Origin: PALSA-1006 sp964571195 | GTDB lineage: Bacteria > Pseudomonadota > Gammaproteobacteria > Burkholderiales > Gallionellaceae | Direction: 5' to 3' | Assembly (NCBI GenBank): GCA_964571195.1 | Contig: CAZNAD010000001.1 | Coordinates: 248,001 to 312,000 of the forward strand | Length of the DNA stretch: 64,000 nucleotides | In this document: positions 50,794 through 59,165 of the stretch, piece after piece | How the letters are laid out: each line of letters starts with the position of its first letter | How positions within the stretch are numbered: the stretch's first letter is position 1 | Translations under genes and position numbers: made by a program | Notes under the pieces: model-generated | Database searches by the model: none | Told to the model about the DNA's origin: nothing | What the model saw: the letters and a program-made list of their open reading frames with translations, nothing else

Positions 50794-52941
50794 TTAAGCC
50801 GCCAACTTGGAAATGTCTGCTACCTGATTCATCAATCCGCCCAATTGCTGCAACAGCGCGGCGCGGTTCATGCGCACGGCCTTGTCTTCGGCCATGACCA
50901 TCACCTGATCGAAGAAATCGTCGATGAACGGTTTCAGCGTTACCAGCGCTTTCAGGTTCTGGCCGTAATCGCCTCGGTCAAAATAGCCCTGTGCGAACGG
51001 AGTGATGTCTTGTATGGCCTGATACAAACTGCGCTCTGCGTCATCGGTCATCAGCTTGGTATCGACCTTGGCATTGGCTATGGCGTTACCCAGTTCTTCC
51101 TGATTCTTGCGAATGATATTCTGTACGCGCTTGTTCGCTGCGGCGAGGTCTTTGGCGACGGCCAGTGCGGCAAATGCTTTTACTCCTTGCAGGCGTGGCA
51201 GAACCTCATGCAGTCTCCCGCCCACGGTCTGGAGTACCGCTTCGATATGCGACGGCTCGAAATCGCGGTCTTTCAGATAACCGCGCAGGCGATCCAGCAT
51301 GAAACCCTCGATGTCCTTGGCGACCGAGGCAGCCAACATGCCGGCAGGGAAATTCTCTGCCGAGATCTTGAGCAGCAAAGGGAGCGGAATGTCGAGCGGG
51401 GCCTCGATCAGGATGCGCAGCACACCGAGTGCCTGACGGCGCAGACCGAACGGGTCTTTGTCACCGGTCGGGATCTGACCGATGCCGTAGATGCCGAGCA
51501 GCGTTTCAAGTTTGTCAGCCAATGCCACCGCACAGGCCAGCTTGCCCTGCGGCAGACTGTCTCCGGCGAAACGCGGGTGGTAGTGTGCTTCGATGGCTGC
51601 GGCCACGTCGGCCTGTTCGCCGTCATGTTGCGCATAGTAGCGCCCCATCACGCCCTGCAACTCGGGGAACTCGCCAACCATGTCGGTGAGCAGGTCGGCT
51701 TTGCACAGGCGTGCCGCCAGTTCTGCGGCGGCCTTATCCGCACCGAGCAGATGCGCGATGCCACCCGCCAGCGTGACGATACGCGCCACACGTTGCAGTT
51801 GAGAGCCCAACTTGTTGTGATACACCACCTGGCCCAGTTTTTCGACGCGCGACTCCAGCGTCTGTTTGCGATCCTGATCGTAGAAGAAGCGTGCATCGGC
51901 CAGGCGCGGGCGCACTACGCGCTGGTTGCCCTCGATGATGTGATGCGGGTCGCTCACCTGCATGTTGGAGACGATGAGGAACTTATTGAGCAGTTTGCCG
52001 CTCTGGTCAAGTAGCGGGAAATATTTCTGGTTCTGCTGCATGGTGAGGATCAGGCATTCCTGCGGCACTTCCAGATATTCCTGTTCGAACTCGCCGATAT
52101 AGACTTCCGGCCACTCCACCAGCGCGGTCACTTCGTCCAGCAGCGTGCTGAGTACGCTGCGGTCTTCGTTGGAGAGACTGATTAATTTTTTCAGATCAAT
52201 GTTCGAGTGCCCCACCCAAGTTGCCTTGAGCGATTCGGCATGATGATCGAGCTTGAGCGCGATCATTTCGCGACGTTTCGCGTAACTCGGCACCACATGG
52301 CCTTCGTTCTCCAGCAAGGTCTCGTAGTCGTCGGCATGGGAGATGGTGATCGCTTCCGTCGATAGGAAGCGGTGCCCTCGGGTGACGTTGCCGCTATGCA
52401 GGCCGAGTACTTCGATCGGTACGATGCGGTTGCCGTGCAGGGCGGTCAGCGCATGCACCGGGCGTACGAACTGGTGATCGCTATCGCCCCAGCGCATCAG
52501 CTTGGGAATGGGAAGTTTTTTCAGTGCATGAGTGATAATTTCGGCGAGGCACTCGTCCAGAGATTTGCCTTTTTGCGCGATGCGGGCCGCGAAATATTCC
52601 GCTTTGCCGTCGCTGATGCGTTGCAGTTGTTCGAAGGTCGTGTTGGCGGAACGCATGAAGCCTTCCAGCGCTTTGGAAGGCTTACCTTCCGCGTCCAATC
52701 CTGCGCTTACCGCCGGACCTTTGCGTTCGATCACACGATCTGCCTGCAAGGCGGTCACACCGGAAATGGCAAAAGCCAGCCGGCGCGGAGTGGCGTAGGT
52801 TGTGCACCGGCTGTCACCATTCGCGAATACCTGCTCTTGCAATGCAGCGAACACTTCTGCGGCGAAGGTGGACGAGAGTCGTTCCAGTGCTTTGGGTGGC
52901 AGCTCTTCGGTGAGCAGCTCGATCAACAGGGTTTGATTCAT
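50794..52941 (-). CDS. glyS: Glycyl-tRNA synthetase beta subunit
   Basis: The 715-residue beta chain of the alpha2-beta2 GlyRS, which binds tRNA-Gly. It opens TLLIELLTEELPPKALERLSSTF and contains LLKFLIVSNMQ-type segments (LLNKFLIVSNMQVSDP) and DKLETLLGIYGIGQIPTGDKDPFGLRRQALG, conserved in GlyS, with an anticodon-binding-like end. It is slightly longer than E. coli GlyS (689). The ATG shares a base with the glyQ stop. Confidence 0.96.
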   Translation of the reverse strand: MNQTLLIELLTEELPPKALERLSSTFAAEVFAALQEQVFANGDSRCTTYATPRRLAFAISGVTALQADRVIERKGPAVSAGLDAEGKPSKALEGFMRSANTTFEQLQRISDGKAEYFAARIAQKGKSLDECLAEIITHALKKLPIPKLMRWGDSDHQFVRPVHALTALHGNRIVPIEVLGLHSGNVTRGHRFLSTEAITISHADDYETLLENEGHVVPSYAKRREMIALKLDHHAESLKATWVGHSNIDLKKLISLSNEDRSVLSTLLDEVTALVEWPEVYIGEFEQEYLEVPQECLILTMQQNQKYFPLLDQSGKLLNKFLIVSNMQVSDPHHIIEGNQRVVRPRLADARFFYDQDRKQTLESRVEKLGQVVYHNKLGSQLQRVARIVTLAGGIAHLLGADKAAAELAARLCKADLLTDMVGEFPELQGVMGRYYAQHDGEQADVAAAIEAHYHPRFAGDSLPQGKLACAVALADKLETLLGIYGIGQIPTGDKDPFGLRRQALGVLRILIEAPLDIPLPLLLKISAENFPAGMLAASVAKDIEGFMLDRLRGYLKDRDFEPSHIEAVLQTVGGRLHEVLPRLQGVKAFAALAVAKDLAAANKRVQNIIRKNQEELGNAIANAKVDTKLMTDDAERSLYQAIQDITPFAQGYFDRGDYGQNLKALVTLKPFIDDFFDQVMVMAEDKAVRMNRAALLQQLGGLMNQVADISKLAA

Positions 52942-53879
52942 TATTTAGCCTCCCCGTTCTTCAGCATCGGGAAGCCCAGTCGTTCGCGCGAATCGAAATA
53001 GGCCTGCGCCACGGCACGCGCCAAGGCACGCACGCGGCCAATGTAGCCAGCACGTTCGGTGACCGAAATGGCCCCGCGCGCATCCAGCAGGTTGAAGCTG
53101 TGCGAGCATTTCATCACCATCTCGAAACCGGGCAATACCAGACCGGTTTCGATCAGGCGTTTGGCCTCGCTTTCATATTCGTTGAAATGGCGGAACAACA
53201 TCTCGATATTGGAATGCTCGAAGTTGTATTTGGATTGCTCGACCTCGTTCTGGTGGTACACATCGCCATAGGTGATCACGGTGTTGCCATTCTTCGCCCA
53301 CACCAGATCGTAGACGTTCTCAACACCTTGCAGGTACATGGCGAGGCGTTCCAGCCCGTAAGTGATCTCGCCCAGCACCGGTTTGCAGGTGAGTGAGCCG
53401 ACTTCCTGGAAGTAGGTGAACTGGGTGACCTCCATGCCGTCCAGCCACACTTCCCAGCCCAGTCCCCATGCCCCCAGAGTGGGAGACTCCCAATCGTCCT
53501 CGACGAAGCGAATGTCATGCTCCTGTGTGTTGATGCCGAGCGCGCGCAGGCTGTCCAAGTAAAGCTCCTGAATATTCTCTGGCGAAGGTTTTAAGGCGAC
53601 TTGGAATTGATAGTAGTGCTGCAAGCGGTTGGGATTCTCGCCGTAGCGACCGTCTTTGGGGCGACGCGAGGGTTGCACATAAGCGGCACGCCAATGCTCC
53701 GGGCCGATGGCGCGCAGGAATGTCGCGGTGTGGAAAGTGCCCGCGCCGACCTCGATATCGTACGGCTGCAACAGGGCGCAGCCCTGTTTATCCCAGAAAT
53801 TTTGCAGTGTCAGGATGACTTGCTGGAAAGTCGGCCCGTATCCGCTGGCAGGTGTTGTGATGGAAGCAGAAGTGAGCAT
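52941..53879 (-). CDS. glyQ: Glycyl-tRNA synthetase alpha subunit
   Basis: The 312-residue catalytic alpha chain. It has FQQVILTLQNFWDKQGCALLQPYDIEVGAGT near the N-terminus, RRPKDGRYGENPNRLQHYYQFQV, and WEVWLDGMEVTQFTYFQEVG, all diagnostic of GlyQ class II catalytic sites. glyS follows with a one-base overlap. Confidence 0.97.
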   Translation of the reverse strand: MLTSASITTPASGYGPTFQQVILTLQNFWDKQGCALLQPYDIEVGAGTFHTATFLRAIGPEHWRAAYVQPSRRPKDGRYGENPNRLQHYYQFQVALKPSPENIQELYLDSLRALGINTQEHDIRFVEDDWESPTLGAWGLGWEVWLDGMEVTQFTYFQEVGSLTCKPVLGEITYGLERLAMYLQGVENVYDLVWAKNGNTVITYGDVYHQNEVEQSKYNFEHSNIEMLFRHFNEYESEAKRLIETGLVLPGFEMVMKCSHSFNLLDARGAISVTERAGYIGRVRALARAVAQAYFDSRERLGFPMLKNGEAK

Positions 53880-53983
53880 GTGCTAAGAAAACCGGCATGA
53901 TTTGCGAAGGTGCGCATTTTACGGGTTTTCGGGCTTTGAAGTCACCTTTACCCGCGCGCTGCGTTTTTGGCCGGGCTGCGCCA

Positions 53984-54009
53984 GATGGCGGAACAAGTTT
54001 TCCGCCATC
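53984..54009 (-). terminator. Hairpin in the gap between dnaJ and glyQ
   Basis: A 10-bp stem GATGGCGGAA/TTCCGCCATC with a 6-base loop, 15 bases downstream of dnaJ. There is no T-run on the minus strand, so it may be a Rho-dependent end or an mRNA-stabilising stem rather than a classic terminator. The glyQ promoter lies upstream of 53879 within dnaJ's 3' flank but I cannot pick it out. Confidence 0.4.
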
Positions 54010-54023
54010 CGGGCTGCTCGGGA

Positions 54024-55151
54024 TCAGCTGAAGAATGCCTTCACTTTGTCCAGGAAAGACTGCGCACGCGGACTGTGGCGGGCTGTGTCCTGTTGGCTGA
54101 TGCTCTCGAACTCGCGCAACAGCTCCTTTTGCCGGTCGGTCAGATTGGACGGCGTCTCGACCACCACATGACAGTTCAGATCGCCGTGAGTGCCTGTGCG
54201 CATGCCTTTGATACCTTTGCCGCGCAGACGGAAGATCTTGCCACTCTGTGTCTCTGCGGGGATCTTGATACTTGCCTTGCCGTCCAGCGTGGGGATATCG
54301 ATCTCGCCGCCGAGCGCAGCCGTGGCGAAGCTGATCGGCATCTCGCAGTGCAGGTCGTCGCCCTCGCGCTGGAAGACATTGTGCGGGCGGATATGGATCT
54401 CGACATAAAGATCGCCGCTGGGAGCGCCGTTGCTGCCGGCTTCGCCGTGGCCGCTGTGGCGCAAACGCATGCCGGTGTCGATACCGGCGGGTATCTTGAT
54501 CTCCAGAGTCTTGTGCTGTTTGGTGCGGCCGGCGCCATGACACGAACCGCAGGGCGAACTGATCTGTTTGCCGCTACCGTGGCAACGCGGACAGGTCTGC
54601 TGGATGGAGAAGAAGCCTTGTTGCATGCGCACCTGTCCGTGGCCCGCACAGGTCTGGCAGGTGGTCGCGCTGGTGCCGGGTTTCGCCCCGGAACCCTTGC
54701 AGGTCTCACACTCCACCATGGTGGGGATGCGGATCTGTTTTTGCGCGCCGCGTGCTGCCTCTTCCAGGGTGATCTCGAGGTTGTAGCGCAGGTCGGAACC
54801 GCGATGTGCCTGAGTGCGACCGCCTCCTCGGGCACCACCGAAGATATCACCGAAGATATCGCCGAAATCGAAGCCGCCCGCACCGGCACCCGCACCGAAC
54901 GGATTGCCGCCGCCCATGCCGCCGGCTTCAAAAGCTGCGTGGCCGTACTGATCGTAGGCAGCACGTTTTTGGCCGTCGCTCAGAGTCTCGTAGGCTTCCT
55001 TGGCCTCTTTGAAGTGCTCCTCCGCTTTCGGATTGTCTGGATTGCGGTCAGGATGGTGCTTCATCGCCAGTTTGCGATAAGCCTTTTTGATCTCTTCGTC
55101 CGATGCGTCTTTGTTGATGCCCAGGATTTCGTAATAGTCGCGCTTGCTCAT
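54024..55151 (-). CDS. dnaJ: Chaperone protein DnaJ
   Basis: DnaJ delivers clients to DnaK and stimulates its ATPase. The 375-residue type I DnaJ has the J domain with HPD at 33-35, a Gly/Phe-rich linker (about 75-110), four zinc repeats (CETCKGSG, CQTCAGHG, CPRCHGSG, CGSCHGAG), and the substrate-binding C-terminal domain with the DLYVEIHIRPHNVFQREGDD segment. It is separated from dnaK by 64 bases holding a palindrome. Confidence 0.97.
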   Translation of the reverse strand: MSKRDYYEILGINKDASDEEIKKAYRKLAMKHHPDRNPDNPKAEEHFKEAKEAYETLSDGQKRAAYDQYGHAAFEAGGMGGGNPFGAGAGAGGFDFGDIFGDIFGGARGGGRTQAHRGSDLRYNLEITLEEAARGAQKQIRIPTMVECETCKGSGAKPGTSATTCQTCAGHGQVRMQQGFFSIQQTCPRCHGSGKQISSPCGSCHGAGRTKQHKTLEIKIPAGIDTGMRLRHSGHGEAGSNGAPSGDLYVEIHIRPHNVFQREGDDLHCEMPISFATAALGGEIDIPTLDGKASIKIPAETQSGKIFRLRGKGIKGMRTGTHGDLNCHVVVETPSNLTDRQKELLREFESISQQDTARHSPRAQSFLDKVKAFFS

Positions 55152-55169
55152 GTTTTGTCCATGTGACGA

Positions 55170-55187
55170 TGGGGCGCATGCGCCCCA
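55170..55187. repeat. Perfect 18-bp GC-rich palindrome between dnaK and dnaJ
   Basis: TGGGGCGCATGCGCCCCA (55170-55187), a self-complementary sequence with no loop, 19 bases before the dnaJ start. There is no T-run, so it is unlikely to end transcription. It could set the dnaK:dnaJ mRNA ratio by processing or stalling. Confidence 0.6.
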
Positions 55188-55215
55188 CCTGTTACAACAT
55201 CAAGAAAAATCCTGC

Positions 55216-57144
55216 TTACTTCTTGTCTTTTACTTCGGTGAATTCCGCATCCACCACATTGTCGTCATGCGGCTTGCTCTCGGCTTGTGCGCCACCTTCG
55301 GCACCCGCTGCTTGCGCTTTGGCTTGCTCGGCGGCGTACATCTTCTCGCCCAGCTTCTGTGCTGCGGTCGCCAGAGCTTCGGTTTTGGCGGTGATGGCGT
55401 CTTTGTCGTCGCCCTTCACCACTTCTTCCGCTTCTTTCAATGCCGTCTCGATGGCAGTCTTTTCTTCGGCAGACAGTTGCTCGCCGTATTCTTTCAGCGA
55501 CTTCTGGGTGGAGTGGATCAGCGCGTCCAGTTGGTTACGCGCGGTCACCAGTTCCATCGCCTTCTTGTCTTCGTCGGCGTGGGCTTCCGCATCTTGCACC
55601 ATGCGGTTGATCTCTTCTTCGCTCAAACCGGAGCTGGCTTGGATCTTGATCTTATTCTCTTTGCCGGTGGCTTTGTCCTTCGCGCTCACGTGCAAGATGC
55701 CGTTCGCGTCGATGTCGAAAGTCACTTCGATCTGCGGCATGCCGCGTGGTGCGGGCGGGATGTCGGACAGATTGAACTGGCCGAGGCTCTTGTTGCCCGA
55801 AGCTACTTCGCGCTCGCCTTGCAACACATGGATGGTCACCGCGTTCTGGTTGTCATCGGCGGTGGAGAATACTTGCGATGCCTTGGTCGGGATCGTGGTG
55901 TTCTTCTTGATGAGCTTGGTCATTACGCCGCCCATGGTTTCGATACCCAGAGACAACGGGGTCACGTCCAGCAGCAGCACGTCCTTCACTTCACCTTGCA
56001 ACACGCCGCCCTGAATCGAAGCGCCCACTGCCACGGCTTCGTCCGGGTTCACGTCCTTGCGCGGCTCTTTGCCGAAGAACTCTTTAACCTTCTCCTGCAC
56101 TTTAGGCATACGGGTCTGACCACCAACCAGAATCACGTCGGCGATGTCGGAAGTGGAAACGCCCGCATCCTTCATGGCGATCTTGCACGGCTCGATAGTG
56201 CGAGCGATCAGGTCTTCCACGATGCTTTCCAGCTTGGCGCGGGTGATCTTCACGGCCAGGTGTTTTGGGCCGGTCGCGTCGGCAGTGATGTAAGGCAGGT
56301 TCACTTCGGTTTGTTGTGCCGAAGACAGTTCGATCTTGGCCTTTTCCGCCGCGTCTTTCAGGCGTTGCAGCGCCAACATGTCCTTCTTCAGGTCGATGCC
56401 GGTCTCTTTCTTGAATTCTTCCACTAGATGCTCGATCACGCGCATGTCGAAGTCTTCACCGCCGAGGAAAGTGTCGCCGTTGGTAGAGAGCACTTCGAAC
56501 TGGTGTTCGCCGTCGATTTCGGAAATGTCGATGATGGAGATGTCGAACGTACCACCGCCCAAGTCGTACACCGCGATCTTTCGGTCGCCTTCTTGCTTGT
56601 CCAGACCGAACGCCAACGCGGCCGCAGTCGGTTCATTGATGATGCGCTTCACATCCAGACCGGCGATACGACCAGCGTCTTTAGTTGCCTGACGTTGGCT
56701 GTCGTTGAAGTAAGCGGGAACCGTGATGACGGCCTCGGTGACTTCTTCACCCAGATAGTCTTCGGCGGTCTTTTTCATCTTGATCAGCACTTGCGCGGAG
56801 ATTTCCGGCGCGGAGATGTCCTTATCGCGCACCTTCACCCATGCGTCGCCGTTCTTGGCCTTGACGATGGAGTAGGGAACCATGGCGATGTCTTTTTGCA
56901 CCATTGGCTCTTCAAAGCGGCGGCCAATCAGGCGCTTCACACCATACAAAGTGTTCTTGGGGTTGGTTACGGCCTGACGTTTGGCGGCAGCACCGACCAG
57001 AATCTCGCCGTCTTCCATGTAAGCGATGATGGAGGGGGTTGTACGCGCACCTTCGGCGTTCTCGATCACCTTAGGCTTGCCGTTTTCCATAACGGACACG
57101 CAAGAGTTGGTCGTGCCCAAGTCAATACCGATGATCTTTCCCAT
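55216..57144 (-). CDS. dnaK: Chaperone protein DnaK (Hsp70)
   Basis: The 642-residue Hsp70 has the ATPase domain at 1-380 (GKIIGIDLGTTNSCVSVMENG, IAVYDLGGGTFDISIIDI, VILVGGQTRMP), the linker DVLLLDVTPLSLGIET and the beta-sandwich substrate domain, then a Lys/Glu-rich lid and the tail DDNVVDAEFTEVKD. Usual length (E. coli 638). It has its own heat-shock-type promoter at 57205-57232. Confidence 0.98.
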   Translation of the reverse strand: MGKIIGIDLGTTNSCVSVMENGKPKVIENAEGARTTPSIIAYMEDGEILVGAAAKRQAVTNPKNTLYGVKRLIGRRFEEPMVQKDIAMVPYSIVKAKNGDAWVKVRDKDISAPEISAQVLIKMKKTAEDYLGEEVTEAVITVPAYFNDSQRQATKDAGRIAGLDVKRIINEPTAAALAFGLDKQEGDRKIAVYDLGGGTFDISIIDISEIDGEHQFEVLSTNGDTFLGGEDFDMRVIEHLVEEFKKETGIDLKKDMLALQRLKDAAEKAKIELSSAQQTEVNLPYITADATGPKHLAVKITRAKLESIVEDLIARTIEPCKIAMKDAGVSTSDIADVILVGGQTRMPKVQEKVKEFFGKEPRKDVNPDEAVAVGASIQGGVLQGEVKDVLLLDVTPLSLGIETMGGVMTKLIKKNTTIPTKASQVFSTADDNQNAVTIHVLQGEREVASGNKSLGQFNLSDIPPAPRGMPQIEVTFDIDANGILHVSAKDKATGKENKIKIQASSGLSEEEINRMVQDAEAHADEDKKAMELVTARNQLDALIHSTQKSLKEYGEQLSAEEKTAIETALKEAEEVVKGDDKDAITAKTEALATAAQKLGEKMYAAEQAKAQAAGAEGGAQAESKPHDDNVVDAEFTEVKDKK

Positions 57145-57204
57145 GATGCTTTCCTTTCAGTTGAATTCGTAAAAGTTTGAATGCTGTTATTGCCTTGCCG
57201 CCCT

Positions 57205-57232
57205 ACATTAGGGCGGCGTTACATATTTCAAG
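57205..57232 (-). promoter_or_regulatory. Sigma-32 (heat-shock) promoter of dnaK
   Basis: Minus strand: CTTGAAA at -35, 12 bases, CCCTAATGT at -10. This is close to the sigma-32 consensus CTTGAAA-N11-16-CCCCATNT. The -10 box lies inside a hairpin (GCCGCCCT-ACATT-AGGGCGGC, 57198-57218). The leader to dnaK is about 55 nt. Confidence 0.75.
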
Positions 57233-57235
57233 TGC

Positions 57236-57314
57236 TCCCTCATCCCAACCCTTCTCCCAGAGGGAGAAGGACTTAACCTCCCTCTCCCTTTGGGAGAGGG
57301 AATGAGGGTGAGGG
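57236..57314. repeat. CCCTCTCCC-type intergenic repeat with two hairpins
   Basis: Two stem-loops: CTTCTCCC-AGA-GGGAGAAG (57251-57269) and CCCTCTCCC-TTT-GGGAGAGGG (57280-57300), flanked by inverted CCCTCATCC/GGGTGAGGG ends. This is a form of repeat seen in many proteobacterial intergenic regions. It lies between grpE and the dnaK promoter and may end the grpE transcript. Confidence 0.75.
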
Positions 57315-57319
57315 TGCTT

Positions 57320-57856
57320 TTATTCTTTTGCTTTCGCCACCATCACCAGCGCCGGACGCAACACCCGGTCGTTCAAGGTGTAGCCGCGCTGCATCACCGT
57401 CACTACGGTATTGGCTTCTTGCTCGCTCTCGACCATGCCGATGGCCTGATGTTTATGCGCGTCGAACTTCTCCCCGGCAGGATTGATCTCCTTGATGTGG
57501 AATTTCTCGAATACGCTGGAAAGTTGCTTCAGGGTCAGTTCCATACCGCTCTTGAAGCTTTCCACGCTGGCGGTCTCCACCGCCAGACCGGCTTGCAGGC
57601 TATCCATCACCGCCAGCATCTCGTTGGAAAAACGCTCAACGGCAAATTTCTGCGCCTTGCTGATGTCCTCCTGCGCACGACGGCGGATGTTCTCGCCCTC
57701 GGCCTTGGCGCGCAGCCAGGCGTCGTGGTGTTCCTGAGCCTTCAGTTCGGCCTGTTTGAGCATCTCTTCCATGCTGGGCATCACTTCCGGGGCGGCGTGT
57801 TCGGCTGCATTGCCCGGTTGTTGCTCGTTTTTCGGGGTGTTTTCTTGCTCGCTCAT
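57320..57856 (-). CDS. grpE: Nucleotide exchange factor GrpE
   Basis: GrpE releases ADP from DnaK and senses temperature. The 178-residue protein has a long N-terminal coiled coil (residues ~35-85, AELKAQEHHDAWLRAKAEGENIRRR), a four-helix region and a C-terminal beta domain (GYTLNDRVLRPALVMVAK). The N-terminus is disordered and Glu/Asn-rich. It is the first heat-shock gene of the cluster and has a separate sigma-32 promoter. Confidence 0.95.
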   Translation of the reverse strand: MSEQENTPKNEQQPGNAAEHAAPEVMPSMEEMLKQAELKAQEHHDAWLRAKAEGENIRRRAQEDISKAQKFAVERFSNEMLAVMDSLQAGLAVETASVESFKSGMELTLKQLSSVFEKFHIKEINPAGEKFDAHKHQAIGMVESEQEANTVVTVMQRGYTLNDRVLRPALVMVAKAKE

Positions 57857-57883
57857 ACTGCTCTCCTGTTATCGACTTTCGCC

Positions 57884-57911
57884 AAATTGGGGTAAAAAGC
57901 GACATTTCAAG
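57884..57911 (-). promoter_or_regulatory. Sigma-32 (heat-shock) promoter of grpE
   Basis: Minus strand: CTTGAAA at -35, 12 bases, CCCCAATTT at -10, a close match to the sigma-32 consensus. The -10 box ends 27 bases before the grpE ATG, with AGGAG as ribosome site. The spacing is the same as at the dnaK promoter. Confidence 0.85.
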
Positions 57912-57970
57912 GGCTGGCGCGCATTATTTTTTCGCGTGAGATAATACGCATTGTTCCAGAACCTTTCTTT

Positions 57971-59119
57971 ATGTCTGCCACCAAGAACTACCACTGGCGC
58001 ATCGCCGGTTTCTATTTCTTCTACTACGCCTTCGTGGGGATGTTCGCGCCCTATTGGAGTTTGTACCTGCAATCCCTGCATTTCAGCGCCATCGAGATCG
58101 GTATTTTGATGTCGATGCAGCCGGTGATGCGTATGGTCGCGCCGGGAGTGTGGGGTTGGCTGGCAGACCGTTCCGGCAAGCGCCAGTTGGTGGTGCAGGT
58201 GGCGGCGACGCTGAGTGCCTTGTTCTATCTGGGAACGTTCTTCGCCACCAGTTTCTGGGGGATGATGGCCGTGCTGGTGCTGATGAACTTCTTCTGGAGT
58301 GCGTCGATGCCGCTGGTGGAAGCGACCACGCTGAGTTATCTCGGCAAGAACACGGCGCATTACGGGCGCATCCGTTCCTGGGGTTCCATCGGTTTCATCG
58401 TGTCGGTGGTGGGTTTGGGTTACGCCTTCGACTATATCGCCATCGCCTGGCTGTTATGGGCGGGGCTGGTGTGCGAGATCGGCATCCTGATCTTCTCGCG
58501 CCAGATTCCCAAGACCGAGGTATTGGCGCACCACACCGACAGTCAGCCGATCCGGCAGATCGTGCTGCAGCCGCGCGTGTTGGCCTTGTTCGGGGCGTGT
58601 TTTCTCATGTCCGTGGCGCACGGGCCTTACTACACCTTCTATTCCATCTATCTGGTTGAACACGGTTATGCCAAAAGCGCGGTGGGGGCGTTGTGGGCGC
58701 TGGGGGTGATCTGCGAGATCGGGGTGTTTTTCCTGATGCCCCAACTGGTGCGCCGTTTCGGTTTTGTGCATATCCTGCTGTTCAGCCTGGCGGCGGCGGT
58801 ATTGCGCTTCCTGCTTATCGGCTGGGCGGTGGATGTGTTGCTGCTCATTCTTGTTGCCCAGGTGTTGCATGCCGCCACTTTTGGCGCATATCACGCCGCC
58901 TCCGTGGGCTTGGTGCATGAGTCATTTCAGGGGCGGCACCAGTCCAAGGGGCAGGCTCTGTTCGGCAGCGTGACCTACGGTGCGGGCGGCATGCTGGGCG
59001 GTTTGGCGAGCGGGCCGATCTGGCAGCATTGGGGCGCGTCCGCCCTGTATTCTTTCAGTGCCGCGATGGCGTTATTGGGCTTGCTGCTGTTGTCATGGCG
59101 GCTGCGCCGTCCGAACTGA
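57971..59119 (+). CDS. MFS transporter, HcaT/LacY-like (MFS_1_like)
   Basis: A 382-residue major-facilitator protein with about 12 membrane helices. The N-terminal half has FYFFYYAFVGMFAPYWSLYLQSL and the loop GWLADRSGKRQ (the MFS GxxxDRxGRR motif between TM2 and TM3). The family resembles E. coli HcaT and YcaD-like putative permeases for aromatic acids or nucleosides. The substrate cannot be read from sequence. It follows grpE on the other strand and precedes cimA by 46 bases. Confidence 0.85.
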   Translation: MSATKNYHWRIAGFYFFYYAFVGMFAPYWSLYLQSLHFSAIEIGILMSMQPVMRMVAPGVWGWLADRSGKRQLVVQVAATLSALFYLGTFFATSFWGMMAVLVLMNFFWSASMPLVEATTLSYLGKNTAHYGRIRSWGSIGFIVSVVGLGYAFDYIAIAWLLWAGLVCEIGILIFSRQIPKTEVLAHHTDSQPIRQIVLQPRVLALFGACFLMSVAHGPYYTFYSIYLVEHGYAKSAVGALWALGVICEIGVFFLMPQLVRRFGFVHILLFSLAAAVLRFLLIGWAVDVLLLILVAQVLHAATFGAYHAASVGLVHESFQGRHQSKGQALFGSVTYGAGGMLGGLASGPIWQHWGASALYSFSAAMALLGLLLLSWRLRRPN

Positions 59120-59165
59120 TCCGCGAAATGTTAGACTGCCCGTCACTTCAATCCTAGTCGAGACT

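Noticed and set aside
55144..56427. A 427-codon open frame antisense to dnaK
   Set aside because: It lies wholly over dnaK and has low-complexity His/Gly/Phe-rich sequence, not a protein-like one.
58980..59165. N-terminal extension of cimA overlapping the MFS gene
   Set aside because: The extension reads the MFS gene in another frame. The family starts at MSQVFLYDTTLRDG.
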